DNA from: Baylisascaris procyonis
Taxonomy: Eukaryota; Nematoda; Chromadorea; Rhabditida; Ascarididae
Direction of reading: 5' to 3'
Assembly (NCBI GenBank): GCA_037389465.1
Contig: JAZARR010000234.1
Span: 496,001 to 560,000, forward strand
Length of the DNA stretch: 64,000 nucleotides
Below, one piece after another: positions 11,848 through 26,500 of the stretch. The notes below the pieces were generated by a model that did not search any database, had not been told where the DNA came from, and saw only the letters and a list, made by a program, of their open reading frames with translations. Made by a program: the position numbers and the translations under genes. Numbering within the stretch: position 1 is the first letter of the stretch; every line of letters begins with the position of its first letter.

Positions 11848-14800
11848 TTACGGTTTCTGCTGCACATGGACGTGAAACTTAACTGCGGGTAATGATTCAA
11901 TTGATGACGTCACCAATGAAGGGATACCAATATTGAACAATGCACCCCTGAAGACGTGTTCAATTACCAACTTTTACCTACCAGAACTTCACTTAAAAGA
12001 ATTTAAAGGGATATAAGAGATAAAGCACAGAGAACGAAGACAACTGAAGAGGGGAAGATCACATAGGAAGCATTTCGAAAGTAAAAATAAACATTTTGAT
12101 CTACTCGTTTACAGACTATTTCCTGTGCAGATAAGCATTTTTTTCAAAGATAGGATAACCTCAGTATCATTGTAGATCAATTTCTAAAAAAAATCTATGC
12201 CATACACTGCGGATTTACAATGTTATTTACTGACTGAAAGGTTGAACTCTAGCAAAACCTCAGCTTTAAATTGAGAAATTTCAAAGGTGCATCGATTTTT
12301 GTGTAATGCACCGTCGCCCCTCCCTCCTTCAACCCCTTATCCCACCCACCCCCTCGTGAAAAATCCGTTACAAATTACGAAGCACTGGTTGTATAAGCAT
12401 GAAATCATGGTTTTGAATATACCTCTGATACCGATACTGCCTATCCACTCCCATATATCGAGGCATCTCATACAATGCTATCAGATTTAGTATACTGATT
12501 TGACATTGATTTATAAGCTAATTAAATTAGAAAATTTTTGAACAAAAAAGTGTATCGATCGCTAGCAATTTTGAGTTTGTTAAAGAATATTCAAAAAAAG
12601 TAAATAGATAAAATAAATAAAATAAAATAAAATAAAGCAAAGTAATAAATAAACAAGTAAATAAATAAATAAAAGACGAACCTAACGACACCACAAGGAA
12701 ATGCCACATATATTGCCGACTCTTCTAAATATTGTTTCCCTTCGGCGAAATTCGATATCGTAAAGAATTTATTATCCTGTACAACATATACACCCTAAAT
12801 TATTCAATTAATTAAATCACGTTGGACATATATATGCAAATTTTTATATTTTATAGTCTAATCTACGACTCACTTCAACTTTCTATGCAAATAACATATC
12901 TCAATGACCGCGATTTTTTAGAATTTTCCTGAAATTAGAAAATTTCAAAAAAAATTTACCCTCAGGCGAATGAAAAAAAATCTACCCATAATTTCGCAAT
13001 TTCAATACATAATCCTACCTGATGATTAGTACGGAGATTGTCGACTTGTTTCCCGAATGCGGCCGTCCAGAATTCTTTACAGAGAAACTTCATCTTATCC
13101 AACTCACTATTCAACCTGAAAGAACTTTTGCAGCTTTGCTGATAAGTTATTTCATATTAAACGAACCTTGAAAGCTAATAAATATGCTAGGAAAACACTG
13201 ATCACCGAGGATTCGCTCTTATCTTCTCCCGATCCATGATCTACCTATCTCCTTCACGTAATTTTTTACTTGTGTTCCTCTTGCTCAAGGGCTCTTAAAA
13301 CTATAGTAAGTAACACCCACAAGTCATCGACCGTTAAAAGTAATAACTAAAACTTTGAGCTGATATAATCTCTCAAAAACTTTGCAATTAAATCATCCAC
13401 TATCTAAAAAATTTGACAATCAGCGTAAGTACGACGGTAATTACTTTCATTTATTCTTCCAGTGCCATAGCTTTCAATTAAAATAAGCGTTCAAGCCAAA
13501 CTTTTTCTCGTTACATCGTTTGCAGCCCTTCCCTCTTTATTCCCCTTATCCCCACATAGATACAGATGCACATGGCTTTGAAATTTCTTGCAAGGTTTTC
13601 TTCGGCTTCAAATCCCATCGCATAACTCTTTATTATGCAGCCTTTATCGACTTCTTTCATTCATATGCTGCTTTATTTCTTCGAATTTCTACATAAGTCT
13701 CATAAAAAGTTTCCAATTTCTACCCTCTCCGCCACCCTCCCCCCACTCCCACCTCCTTATAATTAAGAAGTGAAGAGCAACTCACACACTACGAACAACG
13801 ATCTCAATGGAAAAAACTTTCGACAACGATGTCGCATCAATGCACATATAATTTCAGAAAAAAAAGAAGAACACCACCAACCTCGGTAAATCCTTTGAAA
13901 TTTTCTCAACGAGCGCATATCCGACGCGATATCCAAGTGCCTCTAGCCTTGTCTCTGCATTTCCCTACAAAAATAGGATAAATCGGCAATATATTTCATA
14001 ATTTTTTGGGAGATTTGTCCCACATGCTGCGCATGGCTAAGATGTGCTAATTTCACGAACAGATAAATATTAGTAAATTACCAACTCACCAGGTACAGAT
14101 CAATCCTTTACCTCAATGGTAGCACAACTGAGTCATCATCAATAATTTCCAACGGACGCCATTGCTAATGAACTGCCTGCCGTCAAATGGAAAGGAATCC
14201 TTTATCTCTAAGTTGATATAAAATTGGCTCATAGAAGAAACTTGGTCTACCTATTTCATGGGATTTTTAGGTGTCAAGAATTCAAGTATAAGATGATTCG
14301 GTAAAGAATCACCTACCATGTGGAATCGTTCAAAAATCAGGACAACATGACGGACAGATAGACAGAGACAGACATAGACAGATGTCTTTTAAAAAATGTA
14401 CTAAAGTTTGAAAACTTTCTTTCCATTCAGAATTCGAAAACGAAAACGGTCACAATATTACGGCAATCCATTACCATCGATCCTTCAAGTGCCAGCTCAG
14501 CTGTCAAAATTACAGCCGTTCCCACGCTTAAATAATTTTTTTCTCTTTCAGTTGCCTTTATTTTTATCCTGACGGTACGGCACTGTTTCACTGAGGCCAA
14601 CAAAGTAAACTACATCTTTAAATAAGTGATTAGAACAATCTGAGCGAATATCTGCTTGGCAAGATGGAACTACCTGAGCGAACACCTGCTTGGCAAGGTA
14701 AGTGATTAGAACAACCTGAGTGAATTCCTGCTTGATAAGGTAAGTGATAAGGATTACCTGGGCGAACACCTGCTTCACAAGATCAGTCTGCTCGGCAAGC

Positions 14801-15472
14801 GCAATTACGTCGATGTGATGTCCTTCGCGAGCCTCATCCATCCATTTCTTCTTGCTTTCCTCTTGCTCTGCCTGCAGCATTGATATCCTCGTATAAGGCA
14901 AATCCAGATCACTTTCTACATCATAGTCACTTCACTATTCTACTGCCTATTGACTACGATGAAGTTTTTTAAGGTGGCCACCCATCATGCTCACCGCTTA
15001 TCGATCGGTCTTTAACACCTGCTCCACAAGGTCTGCACATACATTCACCTGTAGCACTTACATTTTAATATTTCAATATCTGACAGCCTCAATAGAATCA
15101 ATAAAAAATCAATATTTAAGGTACATAACATTATCCACTATGTTCCATAACATTCCAATCAATATGTCCACTTTCCATATGGAAATTCCCATAAGCAAAA
15201 CTTCTTACCGTACGAAATTAGAAGTTTTACCCCCCCCCCCCCCTCCCCTCTGAAACTAGATGGTTTCATGCTCCCTAATGAATCCATTAATTGCCAACTC
15301 ATCACTGCTAAAGATCCTTTTGTTTTCATCAATCCACCTTGAGTTTTAAGGCATTTGCATTTGAATGATGTAATTAAATCTGTAAAGGTACCTGCCGTTC
15401 CTTTTCGTATCGAATAATTTCGGCGTGAAGGAATTCGAAAGGGAACGTGGGCGTTAGCGGCAAAGAGGTCAT
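11848..15472 (-). CDS. TRAPPC6: TRAPP complex subunit 6 (TRAPPC6/Trs33), complete, 6 exons
   Basis: Core subunit of the TRAPP tethering complex (Rab exchange, ER-Golgi and Golgi traffic). Exons: 15392-15472, 14758-14871, 13882-13964, 13019-13115, 12682-12794, 11848-11947. All phases agree and 588 nt encode 195 residues. Signatures: FEFLHAEI (residues 12-19), LGYRVGYALVEK (exon 3), ELDKMKFLCKEFW and DNLRTNHQ (exon 4), GVYVVQDNKF and GKQYLEE (exon 5), and RGALFNIGIPSLVTSSI plus VKFHV (exons 5-6). This is the whole Bet3/Trs33 fold. It is longer than the usual ~158 residues, mostly because exon 2 inserts 38 charged residues (28-65) in the N-terminal loop. The donor end of exon 2 lies in a 42-bp tandem repeat (see findings). 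An AATAAA lies about 175 nt past the stop. Confidence 0.95.
14623..14781 (-). repeat. 42-bp tandem repeat spanning the TRAPPC6 exon 2 splice donor (about 4 copies)
   Basis: On the minus strand the unit starts CTTGTGAAGCAGGTGTTCGC and includes the last codons of exon 2, the CAG|GTAATC donor and the first intron bases. Copies start at 14781, 14739, 14697 (shortened) and 14663. The first three keep CAG|GT (CAG|GTAATC, CAG|GTTGTT, CAG|GTAGTT). The fourth has CAGATT and no donor. The period is a multiple of three, so the frame stays open through the copies. Confidence 0.85.
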
Positions 15473-15495
15473 GTGCTGAAAACTCGTGCTATCTC

Positions 15496-15572
15496 GAACA
15501 AAATCCAAGAGGTCAGATTCAAACAAAATCCAAGAGGTCAGATTCAAACAAAATCCAAGAGGTCAGGTTCAA
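15496..15572. repeat. 25-bp minisatellite, 3 copies, upstream of TRAPPC6
   Basis: Three near-identical copies of AACAAAATCCAAGAGGTCAG plus ATTCA lie directly 5' of the TRAPPC6 start codon, in its presumed promoter or 5' UTR region. Confidence 0.85.
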
Positions 15573-15739
15573 CAATTTTGCAACATTCACTGGTCTGTTC
15601 TAGGTTTGATTGAAGGGACGGTTTCTCGAACGAAACAAAACACCTCTCAAACACTGGATAAAGGCCAGGTATTTATCGAAGGACAGGGGTTATTATTTCT
15701 CCCAAAAGGTTTGGAAGGTTTATTGAAGGTGATACGGTG

Positions 15740-15900
15740 GCAATGTTCGCAATGAAGGTAATTTTTGAAGGTAATGAAGGGTAGCCGCACTTCAATAAAA
15801 CCAGGCAATTACTAAAAGTAACGAAAGATGACCACACCTCAATAAAACGAGGTAATTATTGAAGGTAATGAAAGGTAACTGCACCTCAATAAAACCGATC
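15740..15900. repeat. Degenerate tandem repeat, about 57 bp, 2-3 copies
   Basis: Recurring blocks GAAGGTAATGAA and CACCTCAATAAAAC alternate three times with small differences. It is upstream of TRAPPC6. Confidence 0.6.
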
Positions 15901-18688
15901 TATACATTCACTATGCTATTCGCAGTAACAATAAAGTAGAAATATGAGCGAAATAGTGAAATTACGGGAAGCGAAAGAAATCGCGAAAATCACTCCTAGA
16001 CGTGGGGGGGGGGGGGATCGTGGAAAAGAAAACAGGGAGATAGGGAGAGGCTTCTTATACGCTTACTAGGAAAGGCACATGAATATTTAAAAAAAAATGT
16101 CTTCTCACAAAATTTACTAGTCCTTCTTTATAGGCCAGAGATACGAAGTAAACTGTCAATGGCGCAAATGTCGTAGCATCATTGAATATAGAGGGACATC
16201 TTTTTAATGGTACACCTTCGAGGTGTTTGCAACTATTAATGAGCGGCGATCCTCTATTTGTAAGTTGATACTCTTATTCGTTACTTCATACAAATATAAG
16301 TAGACCTCTACATCCTCGTAGTTGTTGTATACGAACGAATGGTTTCTCATAAATTCCACTCACCGCTATAGGTTAATTCCAGGTGGGTCAACAACTCTGT
16401 GGTACTATGTTCTCACATTTATTTGTTGCACAAAATTTAAAACTAATTATTAATATTTCATGATATATAATCAATACTAATTTCAAAACAACGCTATTAA
16501 AAATCAAAATGACCCCCCTCCCCCCCACAAAGAATGATATCGATACTGTCAGGAAATAGATCAAAAGTTGCTAGTGCCTCATATATGAGAAGACAGAAAG
16601 ATTCGATGACATATCAGTCCCCACAGCTGATTTAAAAAAGAAAAAAAAACGATCAACGGTCATGCGGGTAAATATACCTGACTATTTCAGTAGGTAAGTA
16701 ATTCAACAATATCTTAGTTATATGTTCACATTGGTAGACCTGTTTATTTATGTTCAGTCTGCAAAGGTGGAAATGGAGGGATAACAATAAAACTACTGTG
16801 TCATATCTTATAGCTATGCTAGGCGAAACGAATAAATAAAAATTGATACAAGGAAACGATGATTAAACAACGTGGAACTTGAAGTTGCGGTCCCAACTTA
16901 GGTTGCAATAGTGCCTACAACAATCCTCATAGTGAAGTTGATCTACAGTGTATAAGACCGCAACCTCAATTAAAGCGGCTCAAATGATCTGTGAGATTAC
17001 AGAGGGATATATATGACCAAAACGGTAGTTAATTGAACAAAATCGAGAGATCAGTAATAATATTCCTTATTATGCCCAAAAAGGAAATAAAAAATACAAC
17101 TGCCGAACTATAACATCAAGTAGGATGCTTTCCTTATCCCAAGCATAGCTATCTGAACTCCAAACTTATCACCTAGCAGGATCAACATAAATTGGGAAAT
17201 CTACAAGTTTGCAGATGATAAACAAATAAAAGATCCCATAATAAAATATTTCAAGGAGCGTTTGGCATATTCAGAAATATTTGAATAACAAAGAAAGCTA
17301 TGAAGCAGCACCATGTCCTATCTTTATCATATCAAATACCTGCCAAGTTATAAAGGTTCATTTCCAGCTTTTAAAGGATAAGTAACGAATAGGAGGTACC
17401 ATCATAAACACGACCTACCGACCATCAATATATATGTGGATGTTTCATAATGCTAAACAAGACGTCATAAGAAGCCGACCATCTACCTCCTACGACACCT
17501 TCCACTTTATTTTGCAACGGCGCAACTGTCCTGTTTATGCAGTAAGTATCTCGATATGAAATATCTCGATACCCAACAGAGTTGATTGCATCCGCACGCT
17601 TTTTGAAACTCATCCATCTCGGTAAAAACCAACGTGGTCTGAGTTTAGTCAGATGCCAAATGGAGCCAATCCGGAGCACTCTAAGCCTAGACCATGCATA
17701 GCTTGCGTTAAGGACGATCTAGACTATCCTTTTTGCGGATATATCCGCGGTTTCTTTTTCTATCGTTCGCCTTGAATTGCTTAGTGCATATACTCTAGGG
17801 ATCAGGCACGTATCCGAATCTTTTCTATTTCTTTTATTACCTCTATAGTTTCATCGTATGCTTTCTAATGTGATGTTTATGCATTTCGCATGCGAAATAA
17901 TACGATTGCGTCAATAAAGTACATCCATCATCACGTAATTCAGGCTTTAGGCGCTCTCATAAGCTGTATTTGAAAGTTTGTTCACTTTGTTTCACCAATA
18001 AAACTAGCAAAGCACATACACCTTTTTATTAGTTAAATTATATCAACGTGTAATTTATCTATATTATATCAATGTACAATTTACCTGAATATCTTCAACA
18101 ACACCTGGCTATAATGAGGCTATGATGGGCCTTTTTAGAATTTTTAAGGGATAAGCAGCGGTGCTAAACCTCGCTAAAACAACCATAACGGTCGAAAAGT
18201 AATCAAAGTATCATCCACAAACAATATCATTCAATACTTCCCAACGAAGGAAATTGAGTACAGAATAAAAGTTGCATAGATGAAAGCGACATATCCCTAT
18301 ATACTTATGTCTTCTAAACACTGCAATCACTATATGATAATATAAAATAATGCAATTTATTGGGATTAAACTAAACTCAAATCTAAAGTATAGGTGTTTA
18401 CACCTTCCTAGGAAACTAATTTACATATTTACAGTCATAGGTATTTATTTACCTGCCGATTTATATCCCCTTAACATTTCGGTCAGTTGTATGAATTGCT
18501 ATCCACATAAATATTAGCGAGCAGAGAGTGCAATACAACGGGGGCAAAAAACCGCCGATGGATAGTGAACCGTCGAACACCATTTGCCATTTGTTATTTA
18601 TTTCTGTAGAAATGCAAACACACTCGGTAGGATAAGATCATAGAGAATAGCGATTCATTCATTTGATACTACTTTTCTATGTATACAC

Positions 18689-18796
<108 letters not shown>

Positions 18797-18982
18797 GCGT
18801 ATAGAATAATTTTTATTTGAAAATATTTCACAGAGTTCGAACAGCGAATGAAAACATTTTTTTGCTAGGTTCTAACAACGGCTCATTGAGATCTCTTAAA
18901 AGGACAATCAAATTCAACAAAGAAATCATAAAGCATTCCATAAACTAAAGAAATAATATTATAATATTTGGAAAATGTAAAA

Positions 18983-18985
<3 letters not shown>

Positions 18986-19029
<44 letters not shown>
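18986..19029. repeat. (TA)n microsatellite, about 44 bp
   Basis: Second AT dinucleotide run about 200 bp from the previous one. Confidence 0.95.
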
Positions 19030-19032
<3 letters not shown>

Positions 19033-20189
19033 CACAAATGCAAAATGATCAGCAACCGGAAATAATAGAATAAAATAAATGCCGATATGATAGAGTGTAA
19101 AGCTTCGATATATCAGTTGTATCTCGAATCTCCGATACGCATCCTCATCACTGGAAATTAAAACACCCCAAAAAAGATATGCTGTTATAGGGCCTAAAGT
19201 ATTACATCTTTCAACAGCAAATCTTGGTCGGGGTATTCAACAAACAGAGTAAAAAGCAAACAACATCATTCACCGATAATCGAGCACTCCAAGGAATGAA
19301 ATGCATGAAATATTCAAGCCATTCGTTCCTCAGTATGAACTCCTCTTAAAGTTAAATCGGTTGATAATCTTTAAAAACTAAACCACTGAACAACTTAGCT
19401 AACAATAGCATTCAACAACGCTGTATACAACCTATAAGGTTATCGTAAACGACAAATAAAAACCCCTCAACTATAGCACTGAATGCATAATTGAAATTTG
19501 TTGAATTATTTTACTGTTTCAATTAGCTGTGTATACCCTCCCCCCCCTCCCCTAAAATGGCATCCAAAGAGCTAGTTCACTTTGAAAGCCTTGGGGCAAT
19601 GTTCATAAAACATACGCAGCACAGAATGCTCATAAAAACTAAATACCATATGCAGTATTTACCTGGTAAACACTATTGTAATATTTACCTGGCTGTTTCT
19701 CTGCCTTAAGTAATCATTCATTATCTTCAATGCAGTGCACCATCAACCTTCATTCAATAAATACCACATAAAATCATATGCAACCTACAATCGTTTTTGG
19801 CCGATCAGCGTGCAATTATTGGCTGCTAAAAGACGATGAGTTACAGGTAAATCTGCGTGACATATAAACTTGAAGCCACTTTAGACCACCCAAGCTTTGC
19901 AAAGAATCAGATTAGTTTACATCCTTCATATATACAATGCAAAATATACACAATCTACCTTGGCATTCTTTTAACTTGCCAATCACTTCCATTACAATTT
20001 GTAATGTGGAAACACCAATAATGCCTTATAGATATTTTGCATATTTTGCAGAACGCTTTATGCATAGAAACATTAGCAACGAGAATTTTCAAAATAGACA
20101 CATTCACGACATGTTCGATTCTATCACAACATACAGGATGATATCTACCTTCATATGTCTGTATGGACATGAAGTTATTTCCGGCCAGA

Positions 20190-20195
20190 TTTATT
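20190..20195 (-). terminator. Candidate poly(A) signal of the 477-residue gene
   Basis: AATAAA on the minus strand about 340 nt past the stop codon at 20534-20536. Confidence 0.3.
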
Positions 20196-20533
20196 GCTAT
20201 ATCCGATGGATTTAGATCAATCTGACCTCCTTGAGGAACCTCATCACTTCCGCTACGACAACAATAAATCCCTTTAGCACCAAAAATTTCTAGAAATAAA
20301 AGTTTAGAAAAAGCACTTCATCAGCGAGCATAACAATTGCAAACATCCTGATCACCTCTATCCCCCTGTAACTAAGATATACACATCATTATGTAATCTT
20401 CTTAGCATATCCTCTCCATGCAAATATGAAGCACACATGCAGATCAGCCTATCCCTATCCCTTCCAACTCCATCCGATCCACTGAATAAAGCACCTCCCA
20501 ACAAATTGTCCATACCTGCTTCAATGATTTTAA

Positions 20534-23500
20534 TTACTGAACGGCGTCAATAGCACTGAAGTCGACTCCTTCAAACTCGTCGTCATCCCAAAATGAGTCA
20601 CATTTTTGTGGTTCGAAGCTCGCACTGCGAGGCATCGCCTCTCCTCCTTCCTCCTTAGCCTTCTCATGCGACGCATTACTTCCTGCTGAAAATACCTTTC
20701 ATAACCAACCCTCCGTTCCAGTATAGGTACAAATTGGTGCGCTTCCACATAAAATGCAAGAAGCGAGAAAGCACATCAAAAAACTGGCCCAATATGTGCT
20801 TTAAGCATTTACGCTAGTTATATCGAATGGTCGTCGACTAGGCTTGCTCAAAAAAACAAGAGAAAAAACGTACATAACGGCCCACTAGGTTCATCCTTTA
20901 AAAACCCATTTTACCTTTAATATCACAGTAGTCAGCTGCATAAACTGCTAAAAACAATACCATAGGTGCAATAATGCATTTATAAATTTAAGGAATTTTA
21001 TTTGAAACATCACTAGTCGCAAAACGTGATGTGATCGCTTATAGTATATCCCTCAATATCCAAATTTTAGATGAACTCTATAATCCCCTTCCCTCCTCAA
21101 GTAGATAGGTCAATCTGCCTATTAGTATACAACGTCATTCTATTATGCTGTTAAAAACCACCGAATTCAACAAAACAGCTTCAGTGGTTTACGAGTTGAT
21201 TAGACGGATATAAGCACATACACATAGACATGGAACCGATGAGCACGACATTAGACCTAATAAACGCTTTTCTGCAAAATCACACCAAAAATTACGTTTA
21301 TAAATCATAGGTTGAGCGACTGCGGAACAAAACTGGCAAACAAACGGTGAGGCACACCTGAACAACATTAATTCAAAAAGGTGATAGTCTACCTGAACGG
21401 AAGTGTTTCTCTAATACCATCACAGAGCGCAGAACATATCCATCCAAACTTCGGTATTGTCTTTCTCTTTTCACGGACTGGAACCATCAGACAAACAGAC
21501 AGACACGAACAGACAAGTGATCACAAACCACACCTATGCGCCACTTGGAAAAATTTAAAAAAAGGCTACTTAAGCTTTAATGCTATTAAATATTTTGCAG
21601 CATTAGCGGATCTCATGTACACATCGCCCCTAAAATGGATTCAGATGGACGTCATATCCTCTCAAACACTCAATTTAGCCACTGACAAGTATTCAATCGA
21701 ATGAACAATAGATGATGCTATCTTGTGGTATATCCCGCAGCATGGCAAACCCATAATGAGATGCCATTGAGCACAAACAAATCTATGACCCACAGCATCA
21801 ATGATTCCTCCATTCCTTCCAATAATGTGCCATGAATGTTTAGACAGCTCTTAAAAAACGAAAGCACCGACCTGCAATTGCTGTCATTCGTCGACTCCAA
21901 CCACCAGCTTTCATATCACCCTGTGGTGACGCATCAGAGGTCCTCCATCGTCGAAGGGGTGTCCTCTCATTGTGGATTCTCCTAGTCGCATATATTTTCT
22001 TCGTTACGCAAATCTTCGGCTTCGAAGCCGCATAGCTATCCTGTAAATTGTACAGAACAACTAATCATAATGGGCACTCATATCTGCTCTCTAATAGGGA
22101 TTAAAAAAGGGATTTTTGCAAGACTATCCCTAATACATTAATAAAATAAATTTCTTTATGTAGGTGACTTTTACAATACAAATGCATCGGGAAAAGTGGG
22201 CAGTCATCGTTAAATGAGCTTCTGGAACTTTGTGTCTACTTCCTGAACAGCAGAATGCCTTTCATATTGGCAATGAAATCCTTCAAGCAGTCTTTCTTAT
22301 CCACAATTTACGACACCCTATAAACCGCAATATGAGTCGTTCTTTTGTTTCGATACAAAAACCCTTAATTAAAACAATCAATCCTCTCTTTTTCATCCTT
22401 TTGTTTCCAATAATTCCTGTAACGGTCCTTGTATTCCTGTTTCATTATTCAAGACTTTCAAAATAAATTATTTTTGAAAAACCCAAAAGACACACCTAAA
22501 AACAGCTTTATTTCGGAGGAAAACCTTGAAACTACCTGGGAGTGGGTCTCTGACAGAACAGCCAGAAACTATCTGGGAACAGGTCTCTGAGAGAACAGCC
22601 ACTAGATGATCTCCTTCTGTGGGAACAAAAAGCATATAGGAACGACTATCTGTCCAATGACTGATCAGTTTCTCCTAATGAACTTTAATAACCTATCATA
22701 CCTTCTGAAATAATTGTGAGGTGACGATATTGTCTGGTAACGACCTCGCATCATCACTGTCAGAACATCCTTTCTTGAGTTGATGGAGGTGCGGTTCAAT
22801 TGGCATCTGCGAAAGTAAAATATTAACGGTCTCGTCATCCATTGAGTCGTACGCTGTTCCCTCTTCACTCCTCCTAAATAAAATACAATATTTTTATTAG
22901 TAATTATAAAGAAAAACCTGTATACTTAATCAATACTGAGAATGAAATGCTACACAGAAAATATAATAGTATTTTCAAATTGGCTTATTCTCCGAGCCGT
23001 AATATCAGGGAGAGTAAAGACTCCGGGATTGGGCTCCAATGAAATCTAGGTTTCTTCGAGATTCAATGCAAATATCAGGCCAATCTGCAGAATGTGGTAC
23101 ATTCGCGATGGATAGCTCAAATAACGAACAGAAAAGGAGATAAGAGAAACAGCGAGAGAGGAACTTTGAGCTTATCAAGGTTCCACGTTGGATTTCATTC
23201 CATCTAGGTCATCTCTAGCCAGCACATCTCATCTTATTCGCTTATCAAAGAGTTCGATAACCATAAAAAACGAATAATTTTGGTGGTAAACGTCTAACTG
23301 ATATTCTTTTTCAATCAAAATTTATATCCCTTGCCACATCAATACGTTAGTCATATAAAGATGTAATACATTTATTCCCCTTTAACATATTCCCACATAA
23401 AAGCTGAAAGACCAATCGATGCGATTTTATTGTCTCATATTCTAAAACTAACGTAAATATTCTAAAGCACTCTCCATAAATGCACCCAATTCGGATCACA

Positions 23501-26500
23501 ACGAATTTCCGGCCCCTAAGGTGATACTGTTCTTTGTACTGGAAACCGTTACCTCTCTCCTTCGCACTTCCTTCAGATTCCAGCTCTAACATGTGCTACT
23601 TAAGATAAAACATTCAAGAAAAATACCCGGAAGTTTGATTTTACCATAGAATTAGGTATGATTATCATAAAATTAAAGTCTTTTACGAATGCTGAACAAT
23701 AAGCATTTACAACCAGACGTCTGTTACTGAGACTTGCGGCACAGAGCCCAGAACCAAAGCTGAAGGTCGTTAGTATTGGGTATATAGGGTGTGATAACCA
23801 AGAGCAGCTTGACTAGTCATTCTGATTGCTTGGTTTCAAATGAACCCGATATAGTTACCTTTTCTTGGAAATAGTTGTGGAAATGGACCTCAACAACACA
23901 TCGATCAATTTCATACAAACTATGCGTTAATCAACAAAAGAGAGAAAAGCCCACCCAGCAAGAGGCGAACTCGAAGCAGACGTCCTCTCGATGTGTTCAT
24001 CGACGATGGATATACGGCGCGAAGAGAGTGGTGTACTCTCCACTGGACCGATATCCTCGTCCGACGATGTGCTCACCTCCATATCACCATCTTTCCTCCG
24101 CATTGCTTTCGTCAGGTTTTTCCTTAAAAGTATACTTTCACCTTTTATAAATGGATTACAAAAATCTAAATTCTTAAAGCACTTATTCAATCGCTTTATT
24201 CGATTATACGCAAACGGTTATATTTTAGTGGAATTTTTTATAGTTATATTTTGAAAATATAAAAATAGTTATATATTCCTATTATATCTTCAACAAATAT
24301 TTTGAGGAATATTAGATTTCGTCGAAAATTAGCTGAATAAGAGATGTTCCTAAGGAACATGCAAGAAATTCCATCCGTCAAAAAAACTCGCCTAGCCGGA
24401 ACACTTCCTTCAGATTATATAAAGGTAGTCGTTTTGCACAAAACATTTACTCTACTCATCTCATCCAAGTCTGAAGCTTTCCTGGATCATCACAAGCATA
24501 AATCCTGGATCCTATGCCTACCTTACACTAATATGTCATTTACCTGAAACTTAGAGCCTTATAATTCCTTTTTTATCCTACAAGTTTGAAGCTTACTCCT
24601 CGTACCAATGAAATTCTCGTCGAAGCAACCCCTAAATATCCAATTTTCAGTAAAACTCAATATGCAATTTCAGGATAGGCGCCAATAATCGCATCACATA
24701 GATAGGAAGAAACCCCTATACTGCAAAATAGAAGTCGCCCATAGTCAAAAAAATAATAAATTCCAAGTCTGCAATGCTTAATAAAAAATGCTCTCATTTA
24801 TCACTCAATAAACACATCAGAAAATAAAAAGATAAAAATGTATTATCACTAAACCTTAAAGATAACACTGTGCCTTCGAGGAAACTTATTTAGGGAGCTT
24901 ATAATCGTGGTTATGCAATATATGTAATAACGAAACATTTCAGTGTGCGATATCACCTTTAATGCCCATACAAAAGTATCCTCATAAAGAAAACTTGGTC
25001 TAATTACAGTATCCCAGAAATAAAACTTGGCCTAACTACCTGAAGTTCATAATTAAGGTAGATTTATAAGGTACCTCAATACAGCGACCAATATTAAAAT
25101 TAAGGGAACAAACCCTATGTAAAACAGTAGTTAATTTATTTGAAGCTAAAATACTCGATTCAATTTCTCTTCCGTTATCAGGCGCAAAGTTCAAATATAT
25201 CAAAAGGATGGCAATCAGTATTAGCAAAACAAATTGCATCAATCGCTTCAATCACCTCAAAATTCAAGAATGATCTATAAAACGGTAGATCAATAACATT
25301 TGCACTCTTAACTCCTTTATTGGCAATAAAATACCTTTTGCGCTTTCTCGATCCAATAGAAATGATCGGTGACGGCTCTTGATCACTTTTCCCGAAGTGA
25401 ATGAACCTTCGATTCACAGCTCCATCCACTGCATTGCCAATTTGAGAAGACGTGCAGGCGCCGAGAGGATCCGATTTCGGTTGGCCTCCCGAACCTCCCG
25501 AAGAGCAACTGTTTTTACCAATTACTTCCACTTCTATCTAAAAACAGAGTTTTCCAGCATAAATATGAAATAGAAACACTTCATTGACGCTTTCATTTTA
25601 GAGCTGAAATATTACTTTTCCACTTCACTAATGCTTTATTCTCGATTTCATCGCTTAGACTGTATCATTTGAATGTTGAATGTCCTACAAGAATTTTGCT
25701 TTTATTACAGCAAATGTATAAATAACCTCTGAATTTAATAACACCTCAAAAATCCCTCATAAACTTCAGTGTATCGCAATGTTCCTATCCTATTAAACAT
25801 AAACGAACATATAATGGCACATATCGGCCATTATTAAAGTTAATAAAAACAAGCACCAAACACCGTTAAAACAGTAATTGAAATGAATATGAAATTTCGG
25901 CCATGATATAAGCTCTCGATGGCACACGATTCGTGCCAACTGCAAAGCATTTCGTCGAACGTGATAAACAACAGCAGAAATAGGGCGACGAGTCTATTTA
26001 CAACCTTTCGCAACAACCTCAATTATACCGAATATTATTAATGATATCAACTGAAATGATCGAAAAAGGATATTGGTCTCATATCCGATTGAAATGAAAT
26101 ATATGAAGAAGGAAAAACGATTTCATTGATACAAACAAGAATAATGACATTTTGCGTACCGCTGAAGTAAAAGAAAAATGGATGATACGATGAAGATTGG
26201 AGGAAAATTCAATCGAATCCAATCTAAGAACAGAATTAATTAAATCCCACTAAATGCATATTCTTGAATCGTCAATGCATACGACCACTACTAAATACCT
26301 TCACAAACTGAACTTTAGAACCAACCTCACTAACACGGGACTCCCCCTTCGAGAGGTTCGATTCATGTGCGACGCCCTCCTCTTTGACAACACACGCAGT
26401 CGCCTTTATTTGTGCACCATTCGGTGAATGCGTCCTTGGCGACGAACTACTCGAACTGGTGTGACGCTTCTTTTCAATTAGCCTTCCTCAACAATGATAG

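Noticed and set aside
21381..21704. Plus-strand 107-codon frame
   Set aside because: GTG start, inside intron 8 of the minus-strand 477-residue gene, with no supporting signal.
26340..26380. tRNA B-box-like GGTTCGATTC
   Set aside because: Lies inside a coding exon of the 477-residue gene with no A-box or cloverleaf around it.
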